Shown here: positions 1 through 8,771 of the stretch, piece by piece
Numbering within the stretch: position 1 is the first letter of the stretch
Layout of the letters: every line of letters begins with the position of its first letter
Assembly (NCBI RefSeq): GCF_900890425.1
Contig: NZ_CAAHFG010000001.1
Span: forward strand, 2,108,001 to 2,172,000
Direction of reading: 5' to 3'
DNA from: Pontiella desulfatans
GTDB lineage: Bacteria > Verrucomicrobiota > Kiritimatiellia > Kiritimatiellales > Pontiellaceae
DNA: 64,000 nucleotides
Notes under the pieces: model-generated
What the model saw: the letters and a program-made list of their open reading frames with translations, nothing else
What the model was told of the DNA's origin: nothing
The model's database searches: none
Program-made: the position numbers and the translations under genes

Positions 1-141
1 ACCTTCGTTTCACGCTTTCGCCAAAACAGCCCACAGGGGACGACCATCCCTTTTCTCACTTGAATATCAAAATAGTAAAAACCCACGCCCGGCGTCTATC
101 CGTCAAATAACCGAGACCGCGACCCTCAAGACGGGCAAGCA
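1..141. other. Window-edge intergenic stretch
   Basis: No coding region is supported here. The first minus-strand gene ends at 142. A short GGGA/TCCC inverted repeat near 37-53 followed by TTTT was seen but is too weak to call a terminator. Confidence 0.4.
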
Positions 142-1002
142 TCACTTTCGCACATCCTCCAACCGCGTACCGATGCGAACATCGTCCACCTCCAGCATGG
201 ATCCACCGCGCCCGGAAGCCGCGAACTGAAGGCGGTCAAAGGTAAACTCACCCTTAAACGCCACGACCGGCTCAGCGAGCTCGCGTTCCGGGTTAAGGTA
301 CACCTTGAGTGTATCGTTGCCGGTGGTGCCGAGATCGAATTCAAACAGGACCTTGACCGTTTTCCCATCATTGTCGGCCAATCGCGTTTTCGGATTCCGC
401 CGAACCGTATCGGTATGATCCAGGAAAATGCCGTCATTGCGAATTTCCAGCGACAGGGGCTGTGCCGCTTTACTGGAAACCCAACCGTTCTGACGCAGCC
501 AGTTAACCTCCCCCACGCACTCGGATTCCGAGCCTTGGAATTTCAGATCCATAGAGGCAAAGAGTTGCCCGCGCGAGTGTGGAACGAGGAAATAACGGGT
601 GCGCGACGCAGCTTCCGTTGCCCCGGAACGTAGGGTCAGCACATCGTTTTCGACCGAGACATTTCCTTGCGTATCCAACTTCGGGAGAAATGCATCCAGT
701 TCACCAACGGCCGGTTTTCCAAAATGCTCAAATGCCGGGAGTCCAAAGTGCTGGGCGGTCTGAACGCGCACCTCTTTTGTGCCCGTCTTCGTGGTGTAGT
801 CTTGATAGGTGTAGAACGCGGCATCCTGTTTGGATACATACTCCGCCAGGAAATCGCACTGCTCCGGCGTAAAATCCTCCGACATGTTCGCCATGTGGGC
901 ATAAACCGGAACCGTGTCCCAACAGAAGGGTACATTGTGTTTTTGAGCGCCAAGGCCCGCAAACGGCAAGGCAAGGGTAAGTGCAACAAACTGGTTCATC
1001 AT
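142..1002 (-). CDS. Truncated GHL15-like secreted protein with unrelated C-terminal part
   Basis: A secreted protein of about 286 residues. Translation probably begins at the ATG ending at 1002 (or the adjacent one at 999), because GGGAG lies seven bases upstream; a longer reading frame to 1071 would run into the preceding gene. After a signal peptide, the first ~50 mature residues (W-D-x-V-P-x-Y-x-H, then F-T-x-E/D and a Y/F-L-A pattern) match the start of the GHL15-like proteins at 54.9-64 kb. The rest of that barrel, including the D-G-I-F-x-D region, is absent. It is replaced by ~210 residues that look like a beta-rich, LamG/DUF1080-like binding domain. It is probably a chimera left by an internal deletion, and catalytic activity is unlikely. 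It lies 13 bases after the GH28 gene. Confidence 0.6.
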   Translation of the reverse strand: MMNQFVALTLALPFAGLGAQKHNVPFCWDTVPVYAHMANMSEDFTPEQCDFLAEYVSKQDAAFYTYQDYTTKTGTKEVRVQTAQHFGLPAFEHFGKPAVGELDAFLPKLDTQGNVSVENDVLTLRSGATEAASRTRYFLVPHSRGQLFASMDLKFQGSESECVGEVNWLRQNGWVSSKAAQPLSLEIRNDGIFLDHTDTVRRNPKTRLADNDGKTVKVLFEFDLGTTGNDTLKVYLNPERELAEPVVAFKGEFTFDRLQFAASGRGGSMLEVDDVRIGTRLEDVRK

Positions 1003-1015
1003 GCAACAGCTCCCA

Positions 1016-2476
1016 TTATTTTGTTTCCCTGAATCCTGTAACATCATCGAGAATAATTCGTTCGCGGGCATCGGGCTCCCGAACGCTCAATTCCATATTC
1101 TTCAACTGCACATTCTCAGCGTGGCGGATGTACGCCCCCCAGGCCGGAAGAATGCCGAAGAACCGTTGCTCGGGATAACGGGTTTCATCCTCAGGCACCA
1201 CCTGTTTTGCATAGGCTTCCGTTCCGCCGCCAGGATACGAAACCTTAAAATTCTCCAACACCACATTCTTTACATTATGCCCGGGAATGCCGCTGATCAT
1301 GATGGGGCCGGCTTCGGCAACATTTCGATCCGTTATTTTCCCCTTATGCGGGTTGATTTTCACATGGGCCACAATATCGCTGATGTGTATGCCGTCCACG
1401 GTACCGACTGCGGCGCCTTCGGTTGCTTCTGGATTCAGCAGGGCGGTGCCGGTGTAGGTGTTTTCCCCGTACACCCTCCCCCGGTTGCCCAGGCGGACGA
1501 AAAGCGGCGACCCGACATTATCCATCACAATGCGCGATATCTTCACATTTTCCATGTGCCCGCCATCCACGATCTGCAGCTTAATGCCGCCCATCGGGCA
1601 ATCATAAAAATAGCAGTTGGACACATCGATATTGATGAAGCCGCCGCTCGATGACGTTCCACATTTAAACGCCGCCGTATGGCTGCTCACGGTACAGTCG
1701 CGCACCACAATGTTTCGGCATGGATTTTTCGTGCTCTTCAAACAAATCGAGTCATCCCCCGCTTTGATATCGCAGTTTTCGATCAATACGTTTTCGCACC
1801 CGTCGATATCGAATCCATCATTGTTCGAGTGATTGTCCTGCATCCGTATCGTCACACCCGTGATGTGCACATCCTTACAGTCCACCAGATGAATCCCCCA
1901 AAAGGCCGGATTTTTGTAGGTCAGCCCGGCAAACGTCACATTGCTGCAGTTTTCGAAACGAATGAGCCGCGGGCGATTATCCTTGCCGCCCGGCCCGGCC
2001 TTTTTCGGAAAGAATTCCGGCTTTCCGCGCCCGTCGATTACCCCTAGCCCCTCCAGGCGGATATTGGCCGCGTCCTCCGCATAGAGAAAGCACTCGGAAT
2101 TTCCCTCGCGAGACGGCCGCAGCTTATCGATGGGATAATCGGAATGCTTCTGGCTTCCTAGAATGTACGCGCCATAGTCCAGCGACAGCGTCACATTGCT
2201 TTTCAGATGCAGCGTGCCGGAAACATATTCCCCAGCCGGCACCCGGACCGTTCCGCCGCCTGCCTGCGTGCAGGCATCTATCGCCGCCTGAAGCGCTATT
2301 GTATTCAACGTTTCGCCATCACCGACGGCGCCGAAGGTTATTACATTAAAAATCTTCGAATCTGCCCGAAGAGTTTCGGCGTTGATTAACGCCCCGGATT
2401 GCTCAGGACCGGAGGTGCACCCCCCAACGAAAACAAGCATCGTTGCCGTGAATAAAAATGGTTTAGTGTATTTCAT
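1016..2476 (-). CDS. GH28-family (polygalacturonase-like) lipoprotein
   Basis: Right-handed beta-helix glycoside hydrolase of the GH28 / pectate-lyase superfamily, 486 residues, expected to cleave galacturonic-acid-containing or related glycans outside the cytoplasm. The N-terminus is a lipoprotein signal (hydrophobic stretch, then V-G-G-C with Cys20). A pectate-lyase-3 style start (F-G-A-V-G-D-G) follows. Catalytic signatures are N-N-D-G-F-D near residue 217 and G-D-D near 240. The classical G-H-G is replaced by S-H-T-A-A-F-K, a pattern I recall from a GH28 branch in Bacteroidetes and relatives, so true polygalacturonase specificity should not be assumed. AGAGG lies six bases before the start. 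It is followed 13 bases later by the truncated GHL15-like gene. Confidence 0.85.
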   Translation of the reverse strand: MKYTKPFLFTATMLVFVGGCTSGPEQSGALINAETLRADSKIFNVITFGAVGDGETLNTIALQAAIDACTQAGGGTVRVPAGEYVSGTLHLKSNVTLSLDYGAYILGSQKHSDYPIDKLRPSREGNSECFLYAEDAANIRLEGLGVIDGRGKPEFFPKKAGPGGKDNRPRLIRFENCSNVTFAGLTYKNPAFWGIHLVDCKDVHITGVTIRMQDNHSNNDGFDIDGCENVLIENCDIKAGDDSICLKSTKNPCRNIVVRDCTVSSHTAAFKCGTSSSGGFINIDVSNCYFYDCPMGGIKLQIVDGGHMENVKISRIVMDNVGSPLFVRLGNRGRVYGENTYTGTALLNPEATEGAAVGTVDGIHISDIVAHVKINPHKGKITDRNVAEAGPIMISGIPGHNVKNVVLENFKVSYPGGGTEAYAKQVVPEDETRYPEQRFFGILPAWGAYIRHAENVQLKNMELSVREPDARERIILDDVTGFRETK

Positions 2477-2627
2477 AAATGCCTCTATTATTTTCTATAA
2501 TCTCTCTGCCGGCGGACATGGAAACGATCGGCGTTATTGCATGGTTGAACAGTACCGAAGGAAGCACACGAACCACATCCTCCATATTGATGATATTTGT
2601 GCGAAAAACGCCTCCAACCCAGCAACT

Positions 2628-4433
2628 TCATTCCATTGCTTTAAGAAGGACAACCCAATCCTGCCCTGTTGTATTTGGGGGAACTCCAAGAGATATCTTT
2701 TCAGCACCGCCGTTTACGATGGATAGAGAACCAGCAGTCAAATTTCCACCGGTGCGCGGATTAAACCACTGAACGGAGAACGACCGTCCATTTGCTCCCG
2801 ACAGATCCACAACGGCCTCACCACCGTTTTTCAGATAGAGCAGGTAGGTCTTCCCTTCATTGGCCAAGGCCCAGTTATCTTCTCCGGCCACCAAGGCATC
2901 ATTGGATTTCATGTCGGCTATTTCTTTTGCCAGGTTTTCGTTCATAAAACGGGCCGCATGCCCCATCGGAGCCCAGCAGTCCTCGTAGGTCGCATAGTCA
3001 ATGTGCTTCACATCATCACGACCGGCATAAAACTCCATATGCCCACCGGCCATCAGAGCACCCCACACCGCCTCTTTCCGAATCAACTCCGCCAGATTTA
3101 CAGGGCGCTTGCCCCACCAGGGCTCATTCAGGGCAACCACCCATTTGTGACCGCTTTGCGCACTCTCGCCGAGCCACCTCAGAACCTCATTATGGTTACT
3201 CAACATCCCTTTGCGCGGTTTTAATATGGTCTGCAGACTGGCGCCGGTGTAGTCCGCATAACCCAGCAACTGCGGGAAGATGTCATCAAAAACACCACCC
3301 GGGCCATTATGCACGGAAATGTTATCGGTGTAACACATCAGCTCCCGAATACGGGATGCGAACAACTTGCGCTGCTCATGGGTATTGGCCTCTTCAAATC
3401 CTTCGCCGGGCGCCTGGTTTTCCTCGCCGACATTCCAGGTGATGGCCATGTGATGGCCAAAGCGCGCAACCAGCTCGCGGTAGAGAATTTTCCGGGCATT
3501 GGAAAAGGTTCCCTGTCCGTCGCGCGCTTCCAGATAGTTGGTGTTTTCGGATTCCGAAAGCTGGAAGTGAACCATTAAACCCATGCGGTCGAAATGGGTA
3601 AAGAGCACCTCCCACTGGGCCAGCTTGGAGACGTCATAGACATCAATATTATCCACTCCCGTCCAGGGCCAAGCCTCTTTACCGTCGCCATAGGCATTCA
3701 TGCACAGGAAATAATGTCCATTCACCCCAAGGCCGGCGAGATAATTGATCAACCCGACAATACCCTTGCCTTTACCGCCGCCCCAGGTTGGATCACCAAC
3801 ATTCCAGTCCTTAATATGCGGCGTATATAGGTCGTTTTCATGACCGGGTGTTCCATCGAATTCCCCATATTCCAACAACACCTCGGGGCTGTTGGCACCG
3901 CATTTGATGAAATTATCGCCATCCGCAAAACGCAGATAATGCTCGCCGACATATTCCAGTTTGCCCTTGGCCCGGAAATCTTTACCGGATTTATCCTGCG
4001 GGCCGATTTTAAAAGTTCCACTTTCACCATCCGGGGCCGTCCCGCCGGTTCCGCCGGAAAGTTCAGCCGCCACATTTTCCCCGGTCACAAAGCGGGCTTT
4101 ATAGCTCCATTCACCTTCTTCACCTCCGGCAAAACGCGCTTTCCATTTGTTTCCAGAGGAGGCAGAGGTGTTGGCCGGATCGCCGTCGGCATCGAAGAAA
4201 CCGGGAACGCTGAATTCCTTTCCACTGGGTGAAGTGAACGTTACATCCAGTCGGCAGTTCCTGAAAGTAGCCGGTGATTCTTCAACCTGCAGTCCATCGA
4301 ACACCACTTCGATGCGGTGCCATTTTTTAAAACTGCCGTCCGCATTCTTTTCCCCTTCCACGATGGAAGCAGATGATGATGCCGCCCAAAGCAGGCACGC
4401 CGCACCAACCCTCTTAATTAGAACAGCAACCAT
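2628..4433 (-). CDS. DUF5060 / DUF4038-like glycoside hydrolase
   Basis: Secreted glycosidase-like protein of 601 residues. After a signal peptide there is an N-terminal DUF5060 beta-sandwich (about residues 25-125), then a (beta/alpha)8 barrel of the DUF4038/apiosidase-like group (about 150-480). The barrel carries W-N-V-G-E-E-N, the usual position of the general acid in this group, and a later N-E-P-W-W-G. A C-terminal beta domain resembles the putative collagen-binding domain often found behind such barrels. GGAG eight bases upstream supports the start at 4433. It lies 14 bases after the GH43 gene and is almost certainly co-transcribed with it. The substrate is unknown; family members act on plant or algal side chains. 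Confidence 0.75.
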   Translation of the reverse strand: MVAVLIKRVGAACLLWAASSSASIVEGEKNADGSFKKWHRIEVVFDGLQVEESPATFRNCRLDVTFTSPSGKEFSVPGFFDADGDPANTSASSGNKWKARFAGGEEGEWSYKARFVTGENVAAELSGGTGGTAPDGESGTFKIGPQDKSGKDFRAKGKLEYVGEHYLRFADGDNFIKCGANSPEVLLEYGEFDGTPGHENDLYTPHIKDWNVGDPTWGGGKGKGIVGLINYLAGLGVNGHYFLCMNAYGDGKEAWPWTGVDNIDVYDVSKLAQWEVLFTHFDRMGLMVHFQLSESENTNYLEARDGQGTFSNARKILYRELVARFGHHMAITWNVGEENQAPGEGFEEANTHEQRKLFASRIRELMCYTDNISVHNGPGGVFDDIFPQLLGYADYTGASLQTILKPRKGMLSNHNEVLRWLGESAQSGHKWVVALNEPWWGKRPVNLAELIRKEAVWGALMAGGHMEFYAGRDDVKHIDYATYEDCWAPMGHAARFMNENLAKEIADMKSNDALVAGEDNWALANEGKTYLLYLKNGGEAVVDLSGANGRSFSVQWFNPRTGGNLTAGSLSIVNGGAEKISLGVPPNTTGQDWVVLLKAME

Positions 4434-4447
4434 GAAACGTCTCCCGG

Positions 4448-5371
4448 TTATTGAATCGCACCACGCGTCTGCTCAACCATCTGAATCGTTCCGTCTTCAT
4501 TAAAGAACACCTTGTCGAAGCATAGGGAGCGATTGGTGCTCTTACCCTTGGAAAGATCACCGTTGTGGTAAAACACATACCACTGGCCCTTATATTCAAC
4601 GATAGATCCATGCATGGTTAATACGTTTGTTGCTTCCAGAAAAAGTCCTTTGGGTTCCCATGGACCTAACGGGCTGTCACTCATCGAATACTGCATCTGG
4701 TTACGGGGTTTGGAATGATCCGGATAGATCATGTAATATTTATCTTTACGCTTGAAAACAAACGGCCCTTCACGGTGTTCGTCGACCCCCTGCTGATGAA
4801 CCATCTCCCCGTCAATCTCCATCATATTGTCTTTTAGCTTTGCAGCATAACACTTGGCCTTCACCACGGCGTAAAGATAGACCTGCCCGTCGTCATCCTT
4901 GAATACACACGGGTCGCAAAACGTTCTCCCGCCTTTAATCTTTCCCAGGAGCTTAAATCCGGATGCTGGATCTTGGCTTGTCGCGACACCGAGTTCCCAG
5001 ACCATGCCGGCATCCCGGTGCGGGAAAACAAAATAATAGGTTCCGTCTTTATACACACAATCCGGCGCCCACATGTTTCCGCCCTTGGGAGTTCCCCATT
5101 CGACATCGCGTGAATGCAGAATCTCCCCATGGTCGATCCAGTTGACCATGTCATCCGTCGAAAAGACATGATACCCATCCATCGACCGATAGCCTTTGCC
5201 TTTGATATCGGTTGAGGGGTAGACATACAAGCGGCCGTCTTCCCAGGCATGGGCCGAGGGATCGGCGGTAAACATGTGGGTAATGAACGGATTAGGAGCC
5301 CGCTCCGTCGCACGCGCCCCGACGATGGTTACCGATAAAATTACCATTAACAACTGCTGTCTGTATTTCAT
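4448..5371 (-). CDS. GH43-family glycoside hydrolase
   Basis: Secreted five-bladed beta-propeller enzyme of family GH43 (about 307 residues from the chosen start). The ATG at 5371 is preferred over upstream ATGs because it is preceded by AGGCG at a suitable distance and opens directly into a signal peptide. Expected catalytic residues are visible: the base Asp in A-D-P-S-A (near residue 37), the pKa-modulating Asp in W-A-P-D (near 103), and the acid Glu in R-E-G-P-F (near 200). GH43 enzymes commonly remove arabinofuranose, xylose or galactose; subfamily and substrate are not determined here. It leads the two-gene unit with the DUF5060 protein. Confidence 0.85.
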   Translation of the reverse strand: MKYRQQLLMVILSVTIVGARATERAPNPFITHMFTADPSAHAWEDGRLYVYPSTDIKGKGYRSMDGYHVFSTDDMVNWIDHGEILHSRDVEWGTPKGGNMWAPDCVYKDGTYYFVFPHRDAGMVWELGVATSQDPASGFKLLGKIKGGRTFCDPCVFKDDDGQVYLYAVVKAKCYAAKLKDNMMEIDGEMVHQQGVDEHREGPFVFKRKDKYYMIYPDHSKPRNQMQYSMSDSPLGPWEPKGLFLEATNVLTMHGSIVEYKGQWYVFYHNGDLSKGKSTNRSLCFDKVFFNEDGTIQMVEQTRGAIQ

Positions 5372-5434
5372 AACTACGCCTAGTTTCTGAATTAATTCCC
5401 GCATCTTTATAAACACTCCACCATGATTCCTCTC

Positions 5435-5469
5435 AGATAAAAAATACGCCGCTTCGGAAGAAAACGGCG
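5435..5469 (-). terminator. Rho-independent terminator after the PEP-CTERM gene
   Basis: Read on the minus strand, a five-base-pair GC stem (5447-5451 with 5465-5469) is followed by TATTTTTTAT. It lies 24 bases after the stop of the PEP-CTERM gene and separates it from the GH43 gene. Confidence 0.6.
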
Positions 5470-5492
5470 CATCACGATATATCGCTTCGATA

Positions 5493-6185
5493 TCAAAGCA
5501 TCAGTCTACGGCGTATAAAGAGGATCCCCCCGCCAAACGCGACAACCAAACCAAGCGTCGCCGGTTCCGGAACGGCGACTACATCGAACTCTTTATAGAT
5601 AGACGCTTCATAGCCTCCCCTGTCAGTCCAATTGACAGGTTCAGTCACCCACAGGAGTTCCCTGTAAGTGCCCAAGGCCGCGCCGCCATCATCATAGATG
5701 CTGGTTACCCCCCAAGTATCACCGCTAAGCCCCGTTGCGCCTGTAGTATCCACACTGGCAATCATGACCCAGGTTGCGCCATCGGTTTCATCAAACGAAG
5801 CCGTGTCCGCCACACTTCCATAAAGCGTAAACGTCTGCATGCAACGCACACCATTATCAGAAAAAGCATAGGTGTTTACCTTGCCAATCCCCTGGGCACT
5901 GCCTAGATCTATTTTATAGCGAAAGATGCCATCACCAATTTTGTCATTAGGGGCATTGTTGTCAAAGCCACTACCAAGCAAACCATCGGTTGCAAGAGTT
6001 GCGGTAAAGTTTCCACCCGTCCAATTTCGTTCGACCGCAAGGCCGGTTGCCAGATCCATACTCGACACATTATCCAGCGTCGAAAACGTTTCGGCCGAAC
6101 TGAATTCATTGGTAACGACTAAACCAGCCTGTGACGCCCCCGCCACCATAAAACCAATGCCTAATGCAGTTATTATCTTTTTCAT
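5493..6185 (-). CDS. PEP-CTERM sorting-domain protein
   Basis: Small secreted surface protein of 230 residues with a signal peptide (first ~20 residues, ending A-S-Q-A) and a complete PEP-CTERM tail: V-P-E-P-A-T, a hydrophobic helix, then R-R-R near the C-terminus. Such tails are recognised by an exosortase (not in this window), which removes the anchor and transfers the protein to the outer surface or matrix. The middle is about 170 residues of discoidin-like beta-sandwich character with no catalytic motif. A good Shine-Dalgarno (AGGAAAG) precedes the start, and an intrinsic terminator follows the gene, so it is probably its own transcription unit. Confidence 0.85.
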   Translation of the reverse strand: MKKIITALGIGFMVAGASQAGLVVTNEFSSAETFSTLDNVSSMDLATGLAVERNWTGGNFTATLATDGLLGSGFDNNAPNDKIGDGIFRYKIDLGSAQGIGKVNTYAFSDNGVRCMQTFTLYGSVADTASFDETDGATWVMIASVDTTGATGLSGDTWGVTSIYDDGGAALGTYRELLWVTEPVNWTDRGGYEASIYKEFDVVAVPEPATLGLVVAFGGGILFIRRRLML

Positions 6186-6275
6186 TTTCTTTCCTTTAGC
6201 TTTGTTCGGGGATACATGCGCCTTCCCGAAAGATCCTCACGCTTAAAACAGTTATCGATCAGGGGCCTTAAAGCC

Positions 6276-6294
6276 CTCCCGGCCAGACCGGGAG
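6276..6294 (-). terminator. Stem-loop downstream of the LamG/cadherin-like gene
   Basis: A perfect seven-base-pair stem (CTCCCGG at 6276-6282 with CCGGGAG at 6288-6294) sits 13 bases after the stop of the gene ending at 6307. The following minus-strand sequence has only a short T run (GGCTTTAAGG), so this may be a weak terminator or a transcript-end stabiliser. Confidence 0.45.
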
Positions 6295-6306
6295 AGCCGT
6301 TGAAAC

Positions 6307-8526
6307 TTAATCCTGCAGATATGAGCGGAAGAACAGTTGCGGTTCATCATCTGGAATAGCGTTCGTAATAATCAGATCCCCGCCCGTTCCATCGAGGTTT
6401 TCTACGATATTGGTCCAGGTTCCGGATACGAGATTGTCCGTAGCCTCAATACCATATTTATACCCCGCTGCGGTTTCCCAGCTCATGACCATATTTGTTC
6501 CATACAGGATCGCTATGGAAACATCACCCGGGACTGGATCCACCAGCTCTGAGGTCATCTCCAGCGCAATGGCCGTTATGGAGACGTTACCATAGGTGTG
6601 GCCTTGCTGCGTTGTCTCAACGAGGACATCCAACACATCCCCCGTCTCAATCGTGAAATCAACCGTGTATACGGCATAGTATGCACCACCGTTAACTGCG
6701 CCCTCGGTATGCGCTGCACTGGCACTGGCAGCACCAATGGACGCTGTAAGCTGCCCGGTGGCTCTCCACCGCGAACAATAGACGTCCATCGAATAATCCC
6801 CGGCAGCCAGATTGGTTACGGCAAAGGATAATTCGCCGGAGGCCCCTTGCCCTTCCCAGCTGCCCTGCACATCATTCGTGCTCACGACTGTGGCACCATT
6901 CGTCCAGCTGCATAGATAGGGATTGGCCCCATAAGCGCCCGTTCTTTCACCGATTACAGTCACAGCGCCAATATAGTCCGAGCCAGCCATTTCATCCCGA
7001 ACCGAAATATCTCCACCCCGACCCAGCATCACCCAGTCCGTGGGTCCGTTGGTCGACAGGTTGACCGGGTTAACCTCCTCTGGTGCGGTTCCGAGTTCCT
7101 GAATGGTCACCGAAAGACTCGGGGACATTACGGTAATGGTTACCGTAGCCGGAGCACTGTCGAGATCCCCATCGTTAACGGTGTAGGTAAAACTGTCCTG
7201 TCCGGAGAAATCGGCATCAGGGTGGTAGGTCAGGTTCGGAAGCGCGCCATTCGTCGTAAGCGTTCCATTGGCGGGTTGCGTCACCACCGTATAGGTCAGG
7301 TTACTCCCCTCCGGATCCGATCCTGACAGTGTAAGATCAGCATCCGTATTCTGTGCTGTCGTCACATCAACCGGATCAGCCGTGGGCAGATAATTCGTTA
7401 TGGTAATCGTGACCGGCACCTTCACTTCGGTTACCTCGGTTGATCCCTGTTCATTCCACGCAATCACGGCGGTACAGGCAACGATCTCTCCGTTGATCAC
7501 CGTTCCGGCATCAACCGCAATGTTGATGGGGGTCATTGCAGGGAACGGGTTGGTCAGCACCAGCGGCTGCGTTTCCACCACACTGAATGCACCCGCATGG
7601 GTTACATTCGAGAAAGACACATTGACCTCAACATTGGTGCCAGACAAGTATGCAACATCGACCGAGCTTGTAACCACCAGCGTGCCCGGCGCAGTCTCAA
7701 ACGCAATTGCACCCGGGTCAACATAGAACGCGGTCTGCTGAATATACAGACCAACCGCTTCAGATTCAGACAAGGCATGGTCGTAGAACTGGATCGTGTC
7801 GCATATGAGGTCTGACTGCTTAACTTCTTCCTCCCCTTCAACGGCACCGAAAAGCATCAGGTTGCCTGGTGCCGGCCTAATGACCATATTGGTTCCCGTT
7901 GCCCTCAGTGATCCATCAATATATAGATTCAGGTTCGAGGACGTGCCGTCATAGGTATAGGTCAAGTGGTGCCAAACTCCATCCGTCAGATCCGTGTAGG
8001 GTGCAGGATCCCGCACGGAGGCACCGGTGCTACCCCATGCATCCACCCGGACACCTTCAGGGGCTGTTAAAAAATTATGTGCCCGAAGTTCGAAACCGAC
8101 TTTGAGCGCATCGTCTTGTTTCCAGGCTTCGAATCCCTTGGCAATGATCGAACCGTACCCGTTCCAGGTATTCGTGGGATTCTTCACCCATATGGAATAA
8201 CTGTAATTCGTAGCCGAATCGAATGTATTGGTGTATGCGACATCATTAGTGGAGCTGTTGGCAATCATCATATAGTTCGAGACCGATGAAAGATCCAACG
8301 CATATCCAGTGCCCGAAGGGGTATTTGTTGTGAACACAGCGGTTCCAGCCACTGGACTTGCCGACGATCCCGAAACATAAGATCCATCGTGCAGCCCGGT
8401 GCTCGCTCCGCTGTTTGCCAAGGTCTGGTCATCGAAGTTCCATTCGGCCACCAACCCTGCCTGTGAAGCGCCAACGATTGCAAAGCTGGCCAAAAAGGCC
8501 GCAACTACCCTTTTCTTCCTGTTCAT
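6307..8526 (-). CDS. LamG / cadherin-like multidomain surface protein
   Basis: Secreted protein of about 739 residues. The start at 8526 is chosen over the longer frame because TAAAGGAG lies just upstream and a signal peptide (ending A-S-Q-A near residue 23) begins there. Domains in order: a LamG/concanavalin-like domain (about 24-235), an Ig-like stretch, a cadherin-like 'tandem' domain near 390-480 (S-D-P-E-G ... T-Y-T-V-N-D-G), a xanthan-lyase/golvesin-like beta domain, and a C-terminal segment ending F-F-R-S-Y-L. The tail resembles the shared C-terminal module of the giant proteins further on and is not PEP-CTERM. No catalytic motif is visible; a carbohydrate-binding or adhesive role is inferred. 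It is divergent from the sensor kinase gene. Confidence 0.7.
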   Translation of the reverse strand: MNRKKRVVAAFLASFAIVGASQAGLVAEWNFDDQTLANSGASTGLHDGSYVSGSSASPVAGTAVFTTNTPSGTGYALDLSSVSNYMMIANSSTNDVAYTNTFDSATNYSYSIWVKNPTNTWNGYGSIIAKGFEAWKQDDALKVGFELRAHNFLTAPEGVRVDAWGSTGASVRDPAPYTDLTDGVWHHLTYTYDGTSSNLNLYIDGSLRATGTNMVIRPAPGNLMLFGAVEGEEEVKQSDLICDTIQFYDHALSESEAVGLYIQQTAFYVDPGAIAFETAPGTLVVTSSVDVAYLSGTNVEVNVSFSNVTHAGAFSVVETQPLVLTNPFPAMTPINIAVDAGTVINGEIVACTAVIAWNEQGSTEVTEVKVPVTITITNYLPTADPVDVTTAQNTDADLTLSGSDPEGSNLTYTVVTQPANGTLTTNGALPNLTYHPDADFSGQDSFTYTVNDGDLDSAPATVTITVMSPSLSVTIQELGTAPEEVNPVNLSTNGPTDWVMLGRGGDISVRDEMAGSDYIGAVTVIGERTGAYGANPYLCSWTNGATVVSTNDVQGSWEGQGASGELSFAVTNLAAGDYSMDVYCSRWRATGQLTASIGAASASAAHTEGAVNGGAYYAVYTVDFTIETGDVLDVLVETTQQGHTYGNVSITAIALEMTSELVDPVPGDVSIAILYGTNMVMSWETAAGYKYGIEATDNLVSGTWTNIVENLDGTGGDLIITNAIPDDEPQLFFRSYLQD

Positions 8527-8771
8527 CTTTATCTCCTTTATTAACAAACCTCTGCCACCAATCATGCAGCCCGTTTCTCTCATCGAACCTGCACTCGCAC
8601 ACCGGACATCCGCATATCGGAATCCCTTATGCACGAATATATAATGCCCCGAAACGACAGGCTGCATATTCTAATATTTTAGGATAACAATCACTTTTCC
8701 TCTGGTGTATACATGGCATGGGAACGTAAGGAGCCGAATGGCGCAATGGGTAGAACAAAGATAAATGATTC
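8527..8771. other. Divergent intergenic region between LamG protein and sensor kinase
   Basis: This 245-base AT-richer stretch should hold both promoters. The minus-strand Shine-Dalgarno (TAAAGGAG) is at 8531-8538. On the plus strand a TATACAT near 8724 could be a -10 element, but no convincing -35 was found. No RNA gene or repeat was recognised. Confidence 0.4.

Noticed and set aside
37-53. Terminator at the window start
   Set aside because: Only a four-base stem with TTTT on the plus strand, where no gene ends.
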